Assembly (NCBI GenBank): GCA_934747335.1
Contig: CAKVGS010000002.1
Location: 56,017 to 120,016 of the forward strand
Direction: 5' to 3'
DNA from: an uncultured Candidatus Melainabacteria bacterium
Lineage (GTDB): Bacteria > Cyanobacteriota > Vampirovibrionia > Gastranaerophilales > Gastranaerophilaceae
DNA length: 64,000 nucleotides
Shown: piece after piece, positions 18,212 through 26,108 of the stretch
How positions within the stretch are numbered: the first letter of the stretch is position 1
How the letters are laid out: the number at the start of each line of letters is the position of its first letter
Program-made: the position numbers and the translations under genes
Notes under the pieces: generated by a model
Seen by the model: only the letters and a program-made list of their open reading frames with translations
The model's database searches: none
What the model was told of the DNA's origin: nothing

Positions 18212-18317
18212 GTTAATGGTGCAAAAAATTGCACCCTACATTTTTTATATAAAATACGTTCAAAATTAAACATAATTTTATTGATAATTGTAGGGTGCAA
18301 TTTTTTGCACCATTAAC
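18212..18317. repeat. MITE-like palindromic element, family A copy 1
   Basis: A 106-bp element with perfect 28-bp terminal inverted repeats (18212-18239 and 18290-18317). Each arm begins GTTAATGGTGC and contains the sub-palindrome GGTGCAAAAAATTGCACC; the arms enclose a 50-bp AT-rich centre. A nearly identical full copy is at 33021-33127 and single arms are at 23306, 28992 and 57599. No open reading frame is present. It sits 3 bp from the mraY stop codon. Confidence 0.9.
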
Positions 18318-18320
18318 CTT

Positions 18321-19280
18321 TTACAATACAAAATTTAACACAACAGCAATTGCAGAAAGAATAAACGCAACCAACGTAAATTCTTTTACAATTCTGATTT
18401 CAGAATGTCCGCAAAGTTCAAAATGATGATGAATTGGTGACATTTTAAAAATTCTTTTGCCTGTTAATTTGTAGCTTGTAACCTGCAAAATTACTGATAG
18501 AGTTTCCATTACAAAAACACCGCCAAACAAAGCAAGTAAAAGTTCACATCTACCAATAACAGCCAAAGTTCCCAACAAACCGCCTAAAGCCAAAGAACCT
18601 GTATCACCCATAAATACTTGCGCTTTTGGTTTATTGTATTTCAAAAATCCGATTAACGCACCGATTACAGTCGCAGCTACAATTGCAGAAGCACTATGAC
18701 CGCCATAATATGCAATAATTCCGCAAGCCAAAAATGCAGGAATACCTGTTGAAGCTGCAAGTCCATCTAAACCATCAGTCAAGTTATAAGCATTTGAAGC
18801 ACCTGTTACAACAAAAACTGTAAAAATCGGATACAAAAATCCTAAATCAAAATCCATAGAACCAAGAGTAATAACTGTTCCATAAGTTTGCATTGCATAA
18901 ACTGTGGGAATAAGAGCAATCAAAATTTGTCTTACAAGTTTGCCTCTAGGACTTAAACCTTTATTTTCATGACCTTTAATCTTTAAATAATCATCTTGAA
19001 AACCTGCTAATGCCATAAACAAAAGAGTTATAATAATAATCCAAGCCGAATTATCCATCTGTTGTGCCATAAGAAGAGTTATAATAGAAGCAATAATTAT
19101 AGCTAAAATAATAAAAACACCACCTGTTGTAGGAGTTCCTGCTTTTTTTGCGTGAGCCTCAGGTGCAACATCAAGAATATATTGACCAATTGTTTTCTTT
19201 TTCAAAAAATCTATATAAGGTACACCGAATAACAAGCATAAAACCATACTCATTAACAAAGCAACCGCTAACATTATCAT
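18321..19280 (-). CDS. mraY: Phospho-N-acetylmuramoyl-pentapeptide transferase MraY
   Basis: MraY transfers phospho-MurNAc-pentapeptide to undecaprenyl phosphate, making lipid I in the membrane. The 319-residue polytopic protein shows KKAGTPTTGG, the catalytic-aspartate region DDYLK, NAYNLTDGLDGLA, FMGDTGSLALGG and the C-terminal PIHHHFEL with ITNW-like E(I)RIV segments that define MraY. The ATG at 19280 follows GGAG by 8 nt. Downstream genes run in the order unknown protein, lipoprotein, murD, ftsW, murG. It is divergent from the ClC gene with a 113-bp shared upstream region. Confidence 0.96.
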   Translation of the reverse strand: MIMLAVALLMSMVLCLLFGVPYIDFLKKKTIGQYILDVAPEAHAKKAGTPTTGGVFIILAIIIASIITLLMAQQMDNSAWIIIITLLFMALAGFQDDYLKIKGHENKGLSPRGKLVRQILIALIPTVYAMQTYGTVITLGSMDFDLGFLYPIFTVFVVTGASNAYNLTDGLDGLAASTGIPAFLACGIIAYYGGHSASAIVAATVIGALIGFLKYNKPKAQVFMGDTGSLALGGLLGTLAVIGRCELLLALFGGVFVMETLSVILQVTSYKLTGKRIFKMSPIHHHFELCGHSEIRIVKEFTLVAFILSAIAVVLNFVL

Positions 19281-19381
19281 AACTCATTCTCCTTTGATTT
19301 TAACCTTCAAATTATCAACAATTCTACCTCAAACATAGAAGAATATTCAAGAGAAGATATTTATACAAAAATTTTAAGTTA

Positions 19382-19387
19382 TATAAT
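19382..19387 (+). promoter_or_regulatory. -10 box 6 nt before the ClC start codon
   Basis: A consensus TATAAT ends at 19387 and the ATG begins at 19394, with ATTAAT between and no Shine-Dalgarno sequence. A leaderless transcript is predicted. Confidence 0.5.
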
Positions 19388-19393
19388 ATTAAT

Positions 19394-21013
19394 ATGAAAA
19401 ATGGATTTACAAAAATATTTTGGCAAGCAATTATCGTCGGCTTGCTTACAGGGCTGATTGTCGTAGCTTTCAGACTCGGAATAGAAAATTTATTCGGCTT
19501 GATTATGACCAAATTTTACACAAAGCCTTTTTTGTTTTTAACTATAACAACTTTAGGCGGATTATTAGCCGGACTCTTAGTTTATAAATTAGCACCCGAA
19601 ACATCGGGAAGCGGAATACCTTATGTTAAAATGTCACTTCTAAGAAGCGGAAAATTAATCAGAATACGCACAATTTTTGTAAAATTCTTTGCAGGTGTAA
19701 TTGGTATAGGAACAGGACTTTCGCTCGGTAGAGAAGGTCCGAGTGTTCAACTTGGTGCAGGCGCAGGTTCTTTTGTCGGCAAATTATTTAAACTAAGCGG
19801 AAACAACCGCGATAAATTGATTGCATCAGGTGCAGGCGCTGCAATAGGTGCAACTTTTAATGCACCGATTGCAGGAACATTATTTGTTTTAGAAGAACTT
19901 ATTCATAAATTTACGCCTTCAATGCTTTTTCCAACACTTGTAGCAACAGTAACTTCCGCAAGTATAGCGAGATATTTTTTAGGTGCAAATCCTGCATTCA
20001 ACATTTCAATTCCTACAATCGGAATCAGCCCATCTGTCGTAATTGTTTGCATAATTTTGGGTTTGATTTCAGGAATTTTTGGTGTTTTGTTTTCAAAAAC
20101 AATTTTCTTTATGAACAAAAATTTCTCAAAAATAAAAATCCCTAATTTTTATAAACCTGCTTTGGCAGGATTTATTACAGGACTTGCAGGTTTAATGATT
20201 CCTTATGTTTTATCATCAGGTAACGGTTCTGTTGAAAAACTTTTACTTAACGATTTTCCAATCGCTTTGGTTTGCTTAATTTTTCTTGCGAAATTTATAA
20301 TCACACCGATTTGTTTCGCATCAGGCGCAGCAGGCGGAATATTTCTACCTATGTTAATGCTCGGCTCATTTTTAGGATACATAACAGGATATTTTGCTAA
20401 CGATTTTGGCGCCGGAGTAAATCTTACAGCAATTGCATCTCTCGGCATGGCAGGTTTTTTATCCTCCGTAGCTAGAACTCCGCTAACCGCAGTTGTTATG
20501 GTTTTTGAAATGACGGGCGGATATGAATGTATTTTACCTCTTATGCTTGTTTCTGCAATCGCAGATTTAACAGCAGAAAAAATGAATCATAAACCGATTT
20601 ATGCACAACTTGTAGTTAATCAGTATAAAAATGCAGATGTAAATTTATCAGATAAAACAACCGTTCAAGATATAATGACAACAAATATCAAAACATTTAA
20701 AAACAACGATAAGATTCAAGATATACTTAAAATAATGGAATTGGAAGGACATAATGCTTATCCGATTTGTGATAAAAAAGACCGTTTATCAGGAATTATT
20801 ACAAAATCAGATATTGAAGATGTTTTAATTGATAATAAAATGAAATCAATTAACGTAAGCAGAATTTTAGATACTAACCCTGTAACAGTATATCCTGATG
20901 ATAATTTGTATACTACATATTATCGTCTTCATGAAAATTCAACAGAATGGGCAATTGTTATTAATAAAGAACAAAAAGTTTTAGGAATTGTTACAAGAAA
21001 AGATATTTTTTAA
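19394..21013 (+). CDS. ClC-type chloride/proton antiporter with C-terminal CBS pair
   Basis: The 539-residue membrane protein has the ClC selectivity-filter motifs GSGIPYVK (about residue 71), GREGPSVQ (about 116) with the gating glutamate, and GGIFLPML (about 315). The intracellular proton-glutamate position is also an acid (LFVLEEL, about 162), which by comparison with E. coli ClcA predicts Cl-/H+ exchange rather than a passive channel. A CBS domain pair follows (about 425-539; VQDIMTTNI.., VSRILDTNPVTV..), which in other ClC proteins binds adenosine nucleotides. Monocistronic and divergent from mraY. The start codon is unambiguous but lacks a ribosome-binding site. Confidence 0.93.
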   Translation: MKNGFTKIFWQAIIVGLLTGLIVVAFRLGIENLFGLIMTKFYTKPFLFLTITTLGGLLAGLLVYKLAPETSGSGIPYVKMSLLRSGKLIRIRTIFVKFFAGVIGIGTGLSLGREGPSVQLGAGAGSFVGKLFKLSGNNRDKLIASGAGAAIGATFNAPIAGTLFVLEELIHKFTPSMLFPTLVATVTSASIARYFLGANPAFNISIPTIGISPSVVIVCIILGLISGIFGVLFSKTIFFMNKNFSKIKIPNFYKPALAGFITGLAGLMIPYVLSSGNGSVEKLLLNDFPIALVCLIFLAKFIITPICFASGAAGGIFLPMLMLGSFLGYITGYFANDFGAGVNLTAIASLGMAGFLSSVARTPLTAVVMVFEMTGGYECILPLMLVSAIADLTAEKMNHKPIYAQLVVNQYKNADVNLSDKTTVQDIMTTNIKTFKNNDKIQDILKIMELEGHNAYPICDKKDRLSGIITKSDIEDVLIDNKMKSINVSRILDTNPVTVYPDDNLYTTYYRLHENSTEWAIVINKEQKVLGIVTRKDIF

Positions 21014-21137
21014 ACCTTATTTTTGATTAAAAAAATACAAAAGTTTTGTATCTTTTTTCTATCTTAAAAACCTGATTTTTTATATATTTATTGAATTACA
21101 GAGTTTTAAGGATAACAAAATTTTCGCTAAATTTTCT

Positions 21138-21425
21138 CATGTTCAAAACTATGTAGAAAAGGTGTTCAAAAGTCAAAAGTTTTGAACATGTTTTGACATT
21201 TTTGAAATAAGTTTTTTTAGTTTTTGAAAATTATTGTAGAAAGATGTTCAAAACTTAAAAGTTTTCTACAAGTTTTGAACATGTTTTTGAACATGGGAAA
21301 CTATTATTATTAAAGAGTTTTAGCAAGTTTTGCACAAATAATTGAAGCAGATGAAGATGATGAAGAATTTATATATATAATTAAATAATATAATTATAAT
21401 AATAAAAAAAGTTCAAAACTTTTAG
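21138..21425. promoter_or_regulatory. Array of TGTTCAAAA direct and inverted repeats
   Basis: The 558-bp gap between the ClC gene and the prepilin gene has no gene but holds at least seven copies of a GTTCAAAAC/GTTTTGAAC unit, at about 21138, 21163, 21179, 21244, 21270, 21284 and 21411. Two pairs form strong palindromes: TGTTCAAAA with TTTTGAACA (21163-21188) and a perfect 13-bp pair, ATGTTCAAAACTT (21244-21256) with AAGTTTTGAACAT (21270-21282). This could be a cluster of operator sites or a set of hairpins in the ClC 3' region or the leader of the prepilin gene. Confidence 0.55.
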
Positions 21426-21571
21426 AAAATCATTTGTGAAAAAATTATTTTTGTATTCTAAATTTGTTTTAATTAGTTTAATGTGTTTCTTAAAAATTCG
21501 ACTATACAAAAAAAACTCAATATGTTAATATAAAAATATATACAAAGTATTTATTTGAATTGGAGTGATGT

Positions 21572-22324
21572 ATGAAAAAACATGGCTTTACATTAGCAGA
21601 ATTACTTATAACTCTAGGAATTATCGGTGTAATTTCAGCTTTAATTCTTCCCGCAATAAATAAATTAATGCCCGACGAAAATAAAACTATGTACCTAAAA
21701 GCTTATGATACTCTTTCAAATACGATGAACGATTTAATTTCAAGCTCACGTATTTATGCTGTGTGTAAAGATGATAGCAATATAGACTGCTCATCTTATC
21801 CGCTTTTGAATACTCAAAGGCCTTCTATATCCCAATTTAATAATGCAAACTATGAAGGAAAAGTTAAATTTTGTAATCTGTTGGCTTATTCTTTTGGTAT
21901 AAATTCTTCAAACATTTCCTGTGATTCTGATAGTTATACATATTCAAGTGCAAATTTTATTCCGTCATTTGTTACATCGAACGGAATGCAATGGAAAGTT
22001 GTACAACAACAATATTCTGTTACCCCTGCTACAAATGGCGGTAGTGCAAGTTTTCAGCTTGATATATATGTGGATATAAATGGAAATAAAGGTAATAACT
22101 GTATGAATGTAGCCGATAACAGTTGTTCAAATCCTGACAGATTTAAATTCTTAGTTGCTGCAACAGGTGAAATAGTACCTGCCGATCCAATGGGGCAAAG
22201 ATATATTGCTTCAAGAAAATCTTTATCAAAAAAACAAATGGAAAATTTAAATAATACCGTTTTATCAACTCTAGAATCTTATAAATCAGGTTTAGGTACT
22301 TTTAATTATAAACCTTGTAATTAA
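21572..22324 (+). CDS. Type II/IV prepilin-like protein (N-methylation signal)
   Basis: The 250-residue protein opens with a class III signal: MKKHGFTLAELLITLGIIG, with predicted cleavage after Gly5 by a prepilin peptidase, methylation of Phe and the essential Glu at +5. The following hydrophobic helix (about 6-30) would anchor it in the membrane or pilus core. The rest (DTLSNTMNDLIS.., several Cys, VDINGNKGNNCM) resembles the globular head of major pseudopilin-like proteins seen in many copies in Gastranaerophilales. GGAG lies 7 nt before the ATG. No other pilus genes are adjacent, so its machine is unknown. Confidence 0.82.
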   Translation: MKKHGFTLAELLITLGIIGVISALILPAINKLMPDENKTMYLKAYDTLSNTMNDLISSSRIYAVCKDDSNIDCSSYPLLNTQRPSISQFNNANYEGKVKFCNLLAYSFGINSSNISCDSDSYTYSSANFIPSFVTSNGMQWKVVQQQYSVTPATNGGSASFQLDIYVDINGNKGNNCMNVADNSCSNPDRFKFLVAATGEIVPADPMGQRYIASRKSLSKKQMENLNNTVLSTLESYKSGLGTFNYKPCN

Positions 22325-22348
22325 AATTTTGCGCCAATAATTTTGTGC

Positions 22349-22354
22349 TAAAAT
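22349..22354 (+). promoter_or_regulatory. TGC-extended -10 box before the DUF486 gene
   Basis: TGCTAAAAT (extended -10) ends 6 nt before the ATG at 22361. There is no ribosome-binding site, so a leaderless mRNA is predicted. Confidence 0.5.
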
Positions 22355-22360
22355 AGCCTT

Positions 22361-22699
22361 ATGCTAAGACATATTACACCGATAATATTACTTTTAATAT
22401 CAAATATTTTCATGACTTTTGCTTGGTACGGACATTTAAAATTCAGAAGCCTGCCGCTTATTATTGTTATTTTAGCAAGTTGGGGCATAGCATTTTTTGA
22501 ATATTGTTTTCAAGTTCCTGCAAATAGGATTGGATATAGCTGTTATAATGCAGTACAACTAAAAACAATCCAAGAAGTAATTACTTTAACCGTTTTTTCT
22601 TTCTTTTCCGTTTTGTATTTGAAAGAACAGTTCAAGTGGAATTACTTGATTGGATTTGTTTTTATTATTTTGGCTGTATTTTTTATTTTTAAGAAATAA
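22361..22699 (+). CDS. DUF486 family small membrane protein
   Basis: The 112-residue product has four hydrophobic helices and the DUF486 signature: NIFMTFAWYGHLK, ASWGIAFFEYCFQVPANRIG and QLKTIQEVITLTVFSFFSV. DUF486 proteins resemble half-size DMT-type transporters, but their substrate is not established. The ATG is preceded by an extended -10 element and no ribosome-binding site. It is convergent with the next gene, with only 1 bp between the two stop codons. Confidence 0.85.
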   Translation: MLRHITPIILLLISNIFMTFAWYGHLKFRSLPLIIVILASWGIAFFEYCFQVPANRIGYSCYNAVQLKTIQEVITLTVFSFFSVLYLKEQFKWNYLIGFVFIILAVFFIFKK

Positions 22700-22700
22700 A

Positions 22701-23189
22701 TTAAGGTTTAGCAATAAAGTCGTCTAAAACACTTGTAATTCTATTGGTATTTACATTAGAATCAATTTTCAATGCATTGTTAGCAAAAGAACTTAGCATA
22801 TCTTGTGCTTCAGTTTCTTGACTTTCGATACCAAATTCGCGGTTTTTAATCATTTTATCCAAACTATTATTAATGCGTCTTGTAAATTGCTTTAATGATT
22901 TACATTCATATTCATTCATTGTATCAACAAGGGCTTGTTTAGCTACTTTGATTTCGTTACTGTCTAATTTTAATTCTGATACTCTTCTTGAAATTGAATT
23001 CAATTCTTTTGCAGAAAGAGCGTTAACACCTCTAAAATTAACTTGTGAACGTCCTGCTGTTTCAGAAGGATTGTCTAAAGAATTTGTTTCGGCAATATTA
23101 TTTTCTTCTGAGGCTTTTTCTTCAGAATTTGCTTTAAAATTAACAGGCATGGCTATTTTATTGATTGCGTTTGTTTGAAAATTAATCAT
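22701..23189 (-). CDS. Hypothetical protein with two NF(K/R) motifs
   Basis: Unrecognised 162-residue soluble protein. It starts MINFQTNAINKIAMPVNFKA and has a second copy of the motif further on (SQVNFRGVNALSAKELNS). The rest is predicted helical and charged (RRVSELKLDSNEIKVAKQAL, FTRRINNSLDKMI), with no catalytic motif visible. AAGGAG lies 6 nt before the ATG at 23189, which rules out the longer frame to 23288. The N-terminal NF(K/R) motif is shared with three other otherwise unrelated proteins in this window. Confidence 0.6.
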   Translation of the reverse strand: MINFQTNAINKIAMPVNFKANSEEKASEENNIAETNSLDNPSETAGRSQVNFRGVNALSAKELNSISRRVSELKLDSNEIKVAKQALVDTMNEYECKSLKQFTRRINNSLDKMIKNREFGIESQETEAQDMLSSFANNALKIDSNVNTNRITSVLDDFIAKP

Positions 23190-23305
23190 ATTTACTCCTT
23201 TATTTCTTAACTCATGTAAAACCCCTAAAAAATAAAATTTGCTATAAAAAATATTTTTGTTTACAAAAATTAAAAAAGTTTTATTCAATTTTTTATTAAA
23301 GAAAG

Positions 23306-23333
23306 GTAGGGTGCAATTTTTTGCACCATTAAC
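23306..23333. repeat. Solo arm of family A element, upstream of rimO
   Basis: An exact 28-bp copy of the right arm of the 18212 element, standing alone. Its end (CCATTAAC) lies at the -35 position relative to the TACAAT box of rimO (23352-23357), so it may supply part of that promoter. Confidence 0.8.
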
Positions 23334-23363
23334 TGTTTAGTCTATTTATGCTACAATTTGTGT

Positions 23364-24662
23364 ATGAAAAAGATAGCATTAGTTAGCCACGGTTGTGCAA
23401 AAAATTTAGTAGACTCGGAATTAATTTTAGGGCTTTTGGCTCAAAACGGTTATGAAATTACACTCAATGAAGAAGATACGGACACTGTAATCGTTAATAC
23501 ATGTTCATTTATTTGTGATGCGGAACGCGAATCAATCCGCACGATATTGGAACTTGTTGATGCAGGTAAAAAAGTTATTGTAACAGGTTGTTTAGCACAA
23601 AAACATCCTGAAGAATTAAAAAAAGAAATTCCTGAGCTTGCAGGGATAGTTGGTGCAACGGATTTTACTAAAATTATCGAAGTTCTTCAAAAAATTGATG
23701 GCGAATATGTTTGCGAAGTTAGTGAAAAACCTGATTATATTTATCCTGAAAACATTGAACGCCAACAAATTACAATGGGCGCAAGCTCTTATATAAAAAT
23801 TGCAGACGGTTGTAACTATCGCTGCGGTTATTGTATTATTCCATATTTGCGTGGTGATTATCATTCAAGAAAAATGGAAGACATTATAGAAGAAGCTAAA
23901 AAACTTGTTAAAAAAGGTGTTACTGAAATTATTTTAATTGCACAAGATACAACAGGTTATGGCGTTGATTTATACAAAAAACCTATGCTTGCAAAACTTC
24001 TTGAAGAATTAAACAAAATTGAAGGTTTAGGTTGGCTTAGAATTATGTATGCGTATCCTACTCAGATGACAGATGAGCTTTTAGACACAATTGCAAAATT
24101 GGATAAAGTAGTTAAGTACGTTGATATACCGTTGCAGCATTCGCATCCGGAAATGCTTAAAATGATGAATCGCCCGTCTTTTGATTATCGTCCGATGATT
24201 GAAAATATCAGAAAACGCATACCGAATGTTTCAATCAGAACTGCGTTTATTGTCGGTTATCCTGGGGAAACAGAAGAACATTTCGAACACTTGTGCGAAT
24301 TTGTTCGTGATATGAAATTTGACAGAATGGGTGTGTTTACTTATTCAAGAGAAAAAGGAACGCCTTCTTATAATATGCCTAACAGAGTTGGTGCAAGGAT
24401 TGCAAAACAGCGTTATAAAAAACTTATGGAAATTCAACAGGGGATTTCTATTGAACGTAACAGAAGTTTTATCGGCAAAACTATTCCTTGCATAATCGAA
24501 TGTTACGCTGATAATGGAGAAATCGTAGCACGTTCTCAATATGATGCACCGGAAATTGATGGTGTTGTAAATATCAAAACAGATAAACAAGTTGTACCGG
24601 GTGATATTGAGATGGTTAAAATTATTGATGCTACTGAATATGATTTGGTTGGAGAAATATAA
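23364..24662 (+). CDS. rimO: Ribosomal protein uS12 methylthiotransferase RimO
   Basis: RimO is a radical-SAM enzyme that methylthiolates an aspartate of ribosomal protein S12. The 432-residue protein has the three expected parts: the N-terminal MTTase domain (VSHGCAKNLVDSE, with Cys in NTCSF and TGCLAQ ligating one iron-sulfur cluster), the radical-SAM CNYRCGYCIIP motif (CxxxCxxC), and a C-terminal TRAM domain (about 370-432). ADGCNYRCGYCIIPYLRGDYHSR and DIPLQHSHPEMLKMMNRP separate RimO from MiaB. The ATG at 23364 is preferred over an upstream TTG; a TACAAT box ends 6 nt before it and there is no ribosome-binding site. Confidence 0.95.
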   Translation: MKKIALVSHGCAKNLVDSELILGLLAQNGYEITLNEEDTDTVIVNTCSFICDAERESIRTILELVDAGKKVIVTGCLAQKHPEELKKEIPELAGIVGATDFTKIIEVLQKIDGEYVCEVSEKPDYIYPENIERQQITMGASSYIKIADGCNYRCGYCIIPYLRGDYHSRKMEDIIEEAKKLVKKGVTEIILIAQDTTGYGVDLYKKPMLAKLLEELNKIEGLGWLRIMYAYPTQMTDELLDTIAKLDKVVKYVDIPLQHSHPEMLKMMNRPSFDYRPMIENIRKRIPNVSIRTAFIVGYPGETEEHFEHLCEFVRDMKFDRMGVFTYSREKGTPSYNMPNRVGARIAKQRYKKLMEIQQGISIERNRSFIGKTIPCIIECYADNGEIVARSQYDAPEIDGVVNIKTDKQVVPGDIEMVKIIDATEYDLVGEI

Positions 24663-24666
24663 TTAA

Positions 24667-25290
24667 TTTTTAATAATACCTTCTCCCGCCTTCGGCACCC
24701 TCCCCCCAAGGGAGGGAACACTTGTGTTTATTTAGCGAATATTACTTTTGCTAAATGAACGACAATCGCGCCGCGAGCGTTTTTTAGCGAGCGTAAGAGT
24801 GCAAGCTCTGCTTGCTACATCCATTTAAACCACAACCGTAAGGTTGTAGAAAACGATTAAAGTTTCTTCTTTTTTGTTACTTTTTTCTTCTTGCTTTTTC
24901 AAAGAAGAAAAAAGTAAAAACTATTTTGAAATAAAAAAATTTTTCTAAAATGTCCTTTTCTTTCTCTTTTGTTGCGAATGAAAAGAGAAAGAAAAGAACG
25001 AAAAGAAAGAGAAAACACGCTACCGCTTCCTACGCTCTTACGAGCGTCGAATAAAATGGATGTTGCAGGCAAAGCCTGCTCTTTTTCGCTCACTATCGGT
25101 GCTACGCACGTAAATATTTTGTCGGCAAGCATAAGTAAAATACAAAATTTCATTTTCTCCATACAAGCTTGCCTCAAAGTCACATTCCATGTTCGCACGC
25201 ACGTTCGCGGCGCGAATGTCGTTCATTTAATGAAAATTATCATGAACAGGAGTGTTCCCTTGGGGGAGGGGTAGGGGAGAGGGGATTATT
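24667..25290. repeat. Composite palindromic element: family B copy 2 inside a family C palindrome
   Basis: This 624-bp gap between rimO and adk contains no gene. The outer arms are C-type (TAATAATACCTTCTCCC.. and ..GGAGAGGGGATTATTA, with CCCCCCAAGGGAGGGAACAC facing GTGTTCCCTTGGGGGAGG). Inside lies a 477-bp B element (24753-25229) with ATGAACGACAATCGCG at the left, GCGCGAATGTCGTTCAT at the right and nested arms like those of the 1887 copy. The B copy has gained an extra segment of about 90 bp near its right end (about 25095-25190). It looks like one mobile palindrome inserted into another. Confidence 0.75.
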
Positions 25291-25302
25291 AAAATACTTC
25301 AA

Positions 25303-25334
25303 AAAAAAGAGAACGCATACACGTTCTCTTTTTT
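25303..25334 (-). terminator. Rho-independent terminator after adk (bidirectional form)
   Basis: AAAAAAGAGAACG and CGTTCTCTTTTTT form a perfect stem around a 6-nt loop, flanked by A and T runs on both sides. It lies about 20 bp beyond the adk stop codon on the minus strand. Confidence 0.85.
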
Positions 25335-25354
25335 ATCTATAAAAATATTCTCAA

Positions 25355-26011
25355 TTAAGCATTAACAACTTTTAAAAGTCTTTCCCAAACTTCATCAATT
25401 GAGCCATTTGCATCAATTTTATAAAGAACGCCTTTGTCTTCATAGAATTTAACAAGTGGTGCTGTTTCATTAAAATAAGTTTCAAAACGCAATTTTGCAG
25501 TTTCTTCATTATCATCAGCTCTTGTTTTTAAATCAACATTACATTTGTCGCATTTGCCTGCAACTTTTGAAGGTTTGAATTTTTTGTTATAAATTTCACC
25601 GCAAACAGGGCAAGATTCACGATAAATAATTCTTTCTATAAGGATTTGAGTATCAATATCAAAATAGATAGCCTTGAATGAAGCTTTTTCTTTATCAACA
25701 TTTTTATTGATATTTTCTAACATTTTTGCTTGTTCTAAACTTCTTGGATAACCATCTAAAACATAGCCGTTTTCGCAATCTTTTTCAGCCAATCTTTTAG
25801 CAATAATTCTGCCTACTAATTCAGCAGGAACAAGTTGACCTTTGTCGATAAAAGATTTAGCAATTTTGCCTTCTTCTGATTCTTTAGAAATTTCTGCTCT
25901 CAAAAGAGAACCTGTATCAACATGAGGAAATCCTAAAAATTCAGACAATCTGTTTGTTTGAGTACCTTTACCACAAGCCGGTGGTCCAAGAAATATCAAT
26001 TCTTTTTTCAT
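25355..26011 (-). CDS. adk: Adenylate kinase with zinc-type lid
   Basis: Adenylate kinase interconverts ATP + AMP and 2 ADP in the cytoplasm. The 218-residue long-form enzyme has the P-loop GPPACGKGTQ (about residue 9), the AMP-site DTGSLLRAEI, DGYPRSLEQA, and a lid with four cysteines (CPVCGEIYN.. and CDKCNVDLKTRADDNEET), which predicts structural zinc binding. The usual second glycine of GPPGCGKGT is alanine, a minor substitution. It is monocistronic, ending at a strong terminator, rather than in the ribosomal protein operon where adk often lies. Confidence 0.95.
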   Translation of the reverse strand: MKKELIFLGPPACGKGTQTNRLSEFLGFPHVDTGSLLRAEISKESEEGKIAKSFIDKGQLVPAELVGRIIAKRLAEKDCENGYVLDGYPRSLEQAKMLENINKNVDKEKASFKAIYFDIDTQILIERIIYRESCPVCGEIYNKKFKPSKVAGKCDKCNVDLKTRADDNEETAKLRFETYFNETAPLVKFYEDKGVLYKIDANGSIDEVWERLLKVVNA

Positions 26012-26096
26012 AACTTTCTCCTTCTTCCCTAATTATAAAACTAAAAAGAACTTGTGCAACTTTACTTTTGTACTTTTCATCTGTTTTTTAATCTGT

Positions 26097-26102
26097 TATA
26101 AT
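26097..26102 (+). promoter_or_regulatory. TGT-extended consensus -10 box, leaderless TPR/recN operon
   Basis: TGTTATAAT ends at 26102, six nucleotides before the ATG at 26109, with no ribosome-binding site. One of the clearest leaderless candidates in the window. Confidence 0.55.
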
Positions 26103-26108
26103 CATTTT

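Noticed and set aside
24899..25274. Three overlapping open frames of 62-101 residues between rimO and adk
   Set aside because: They are translations of the second family B palindrome; the opposite-strand frames mirror each other because the DNA is self-complementary.
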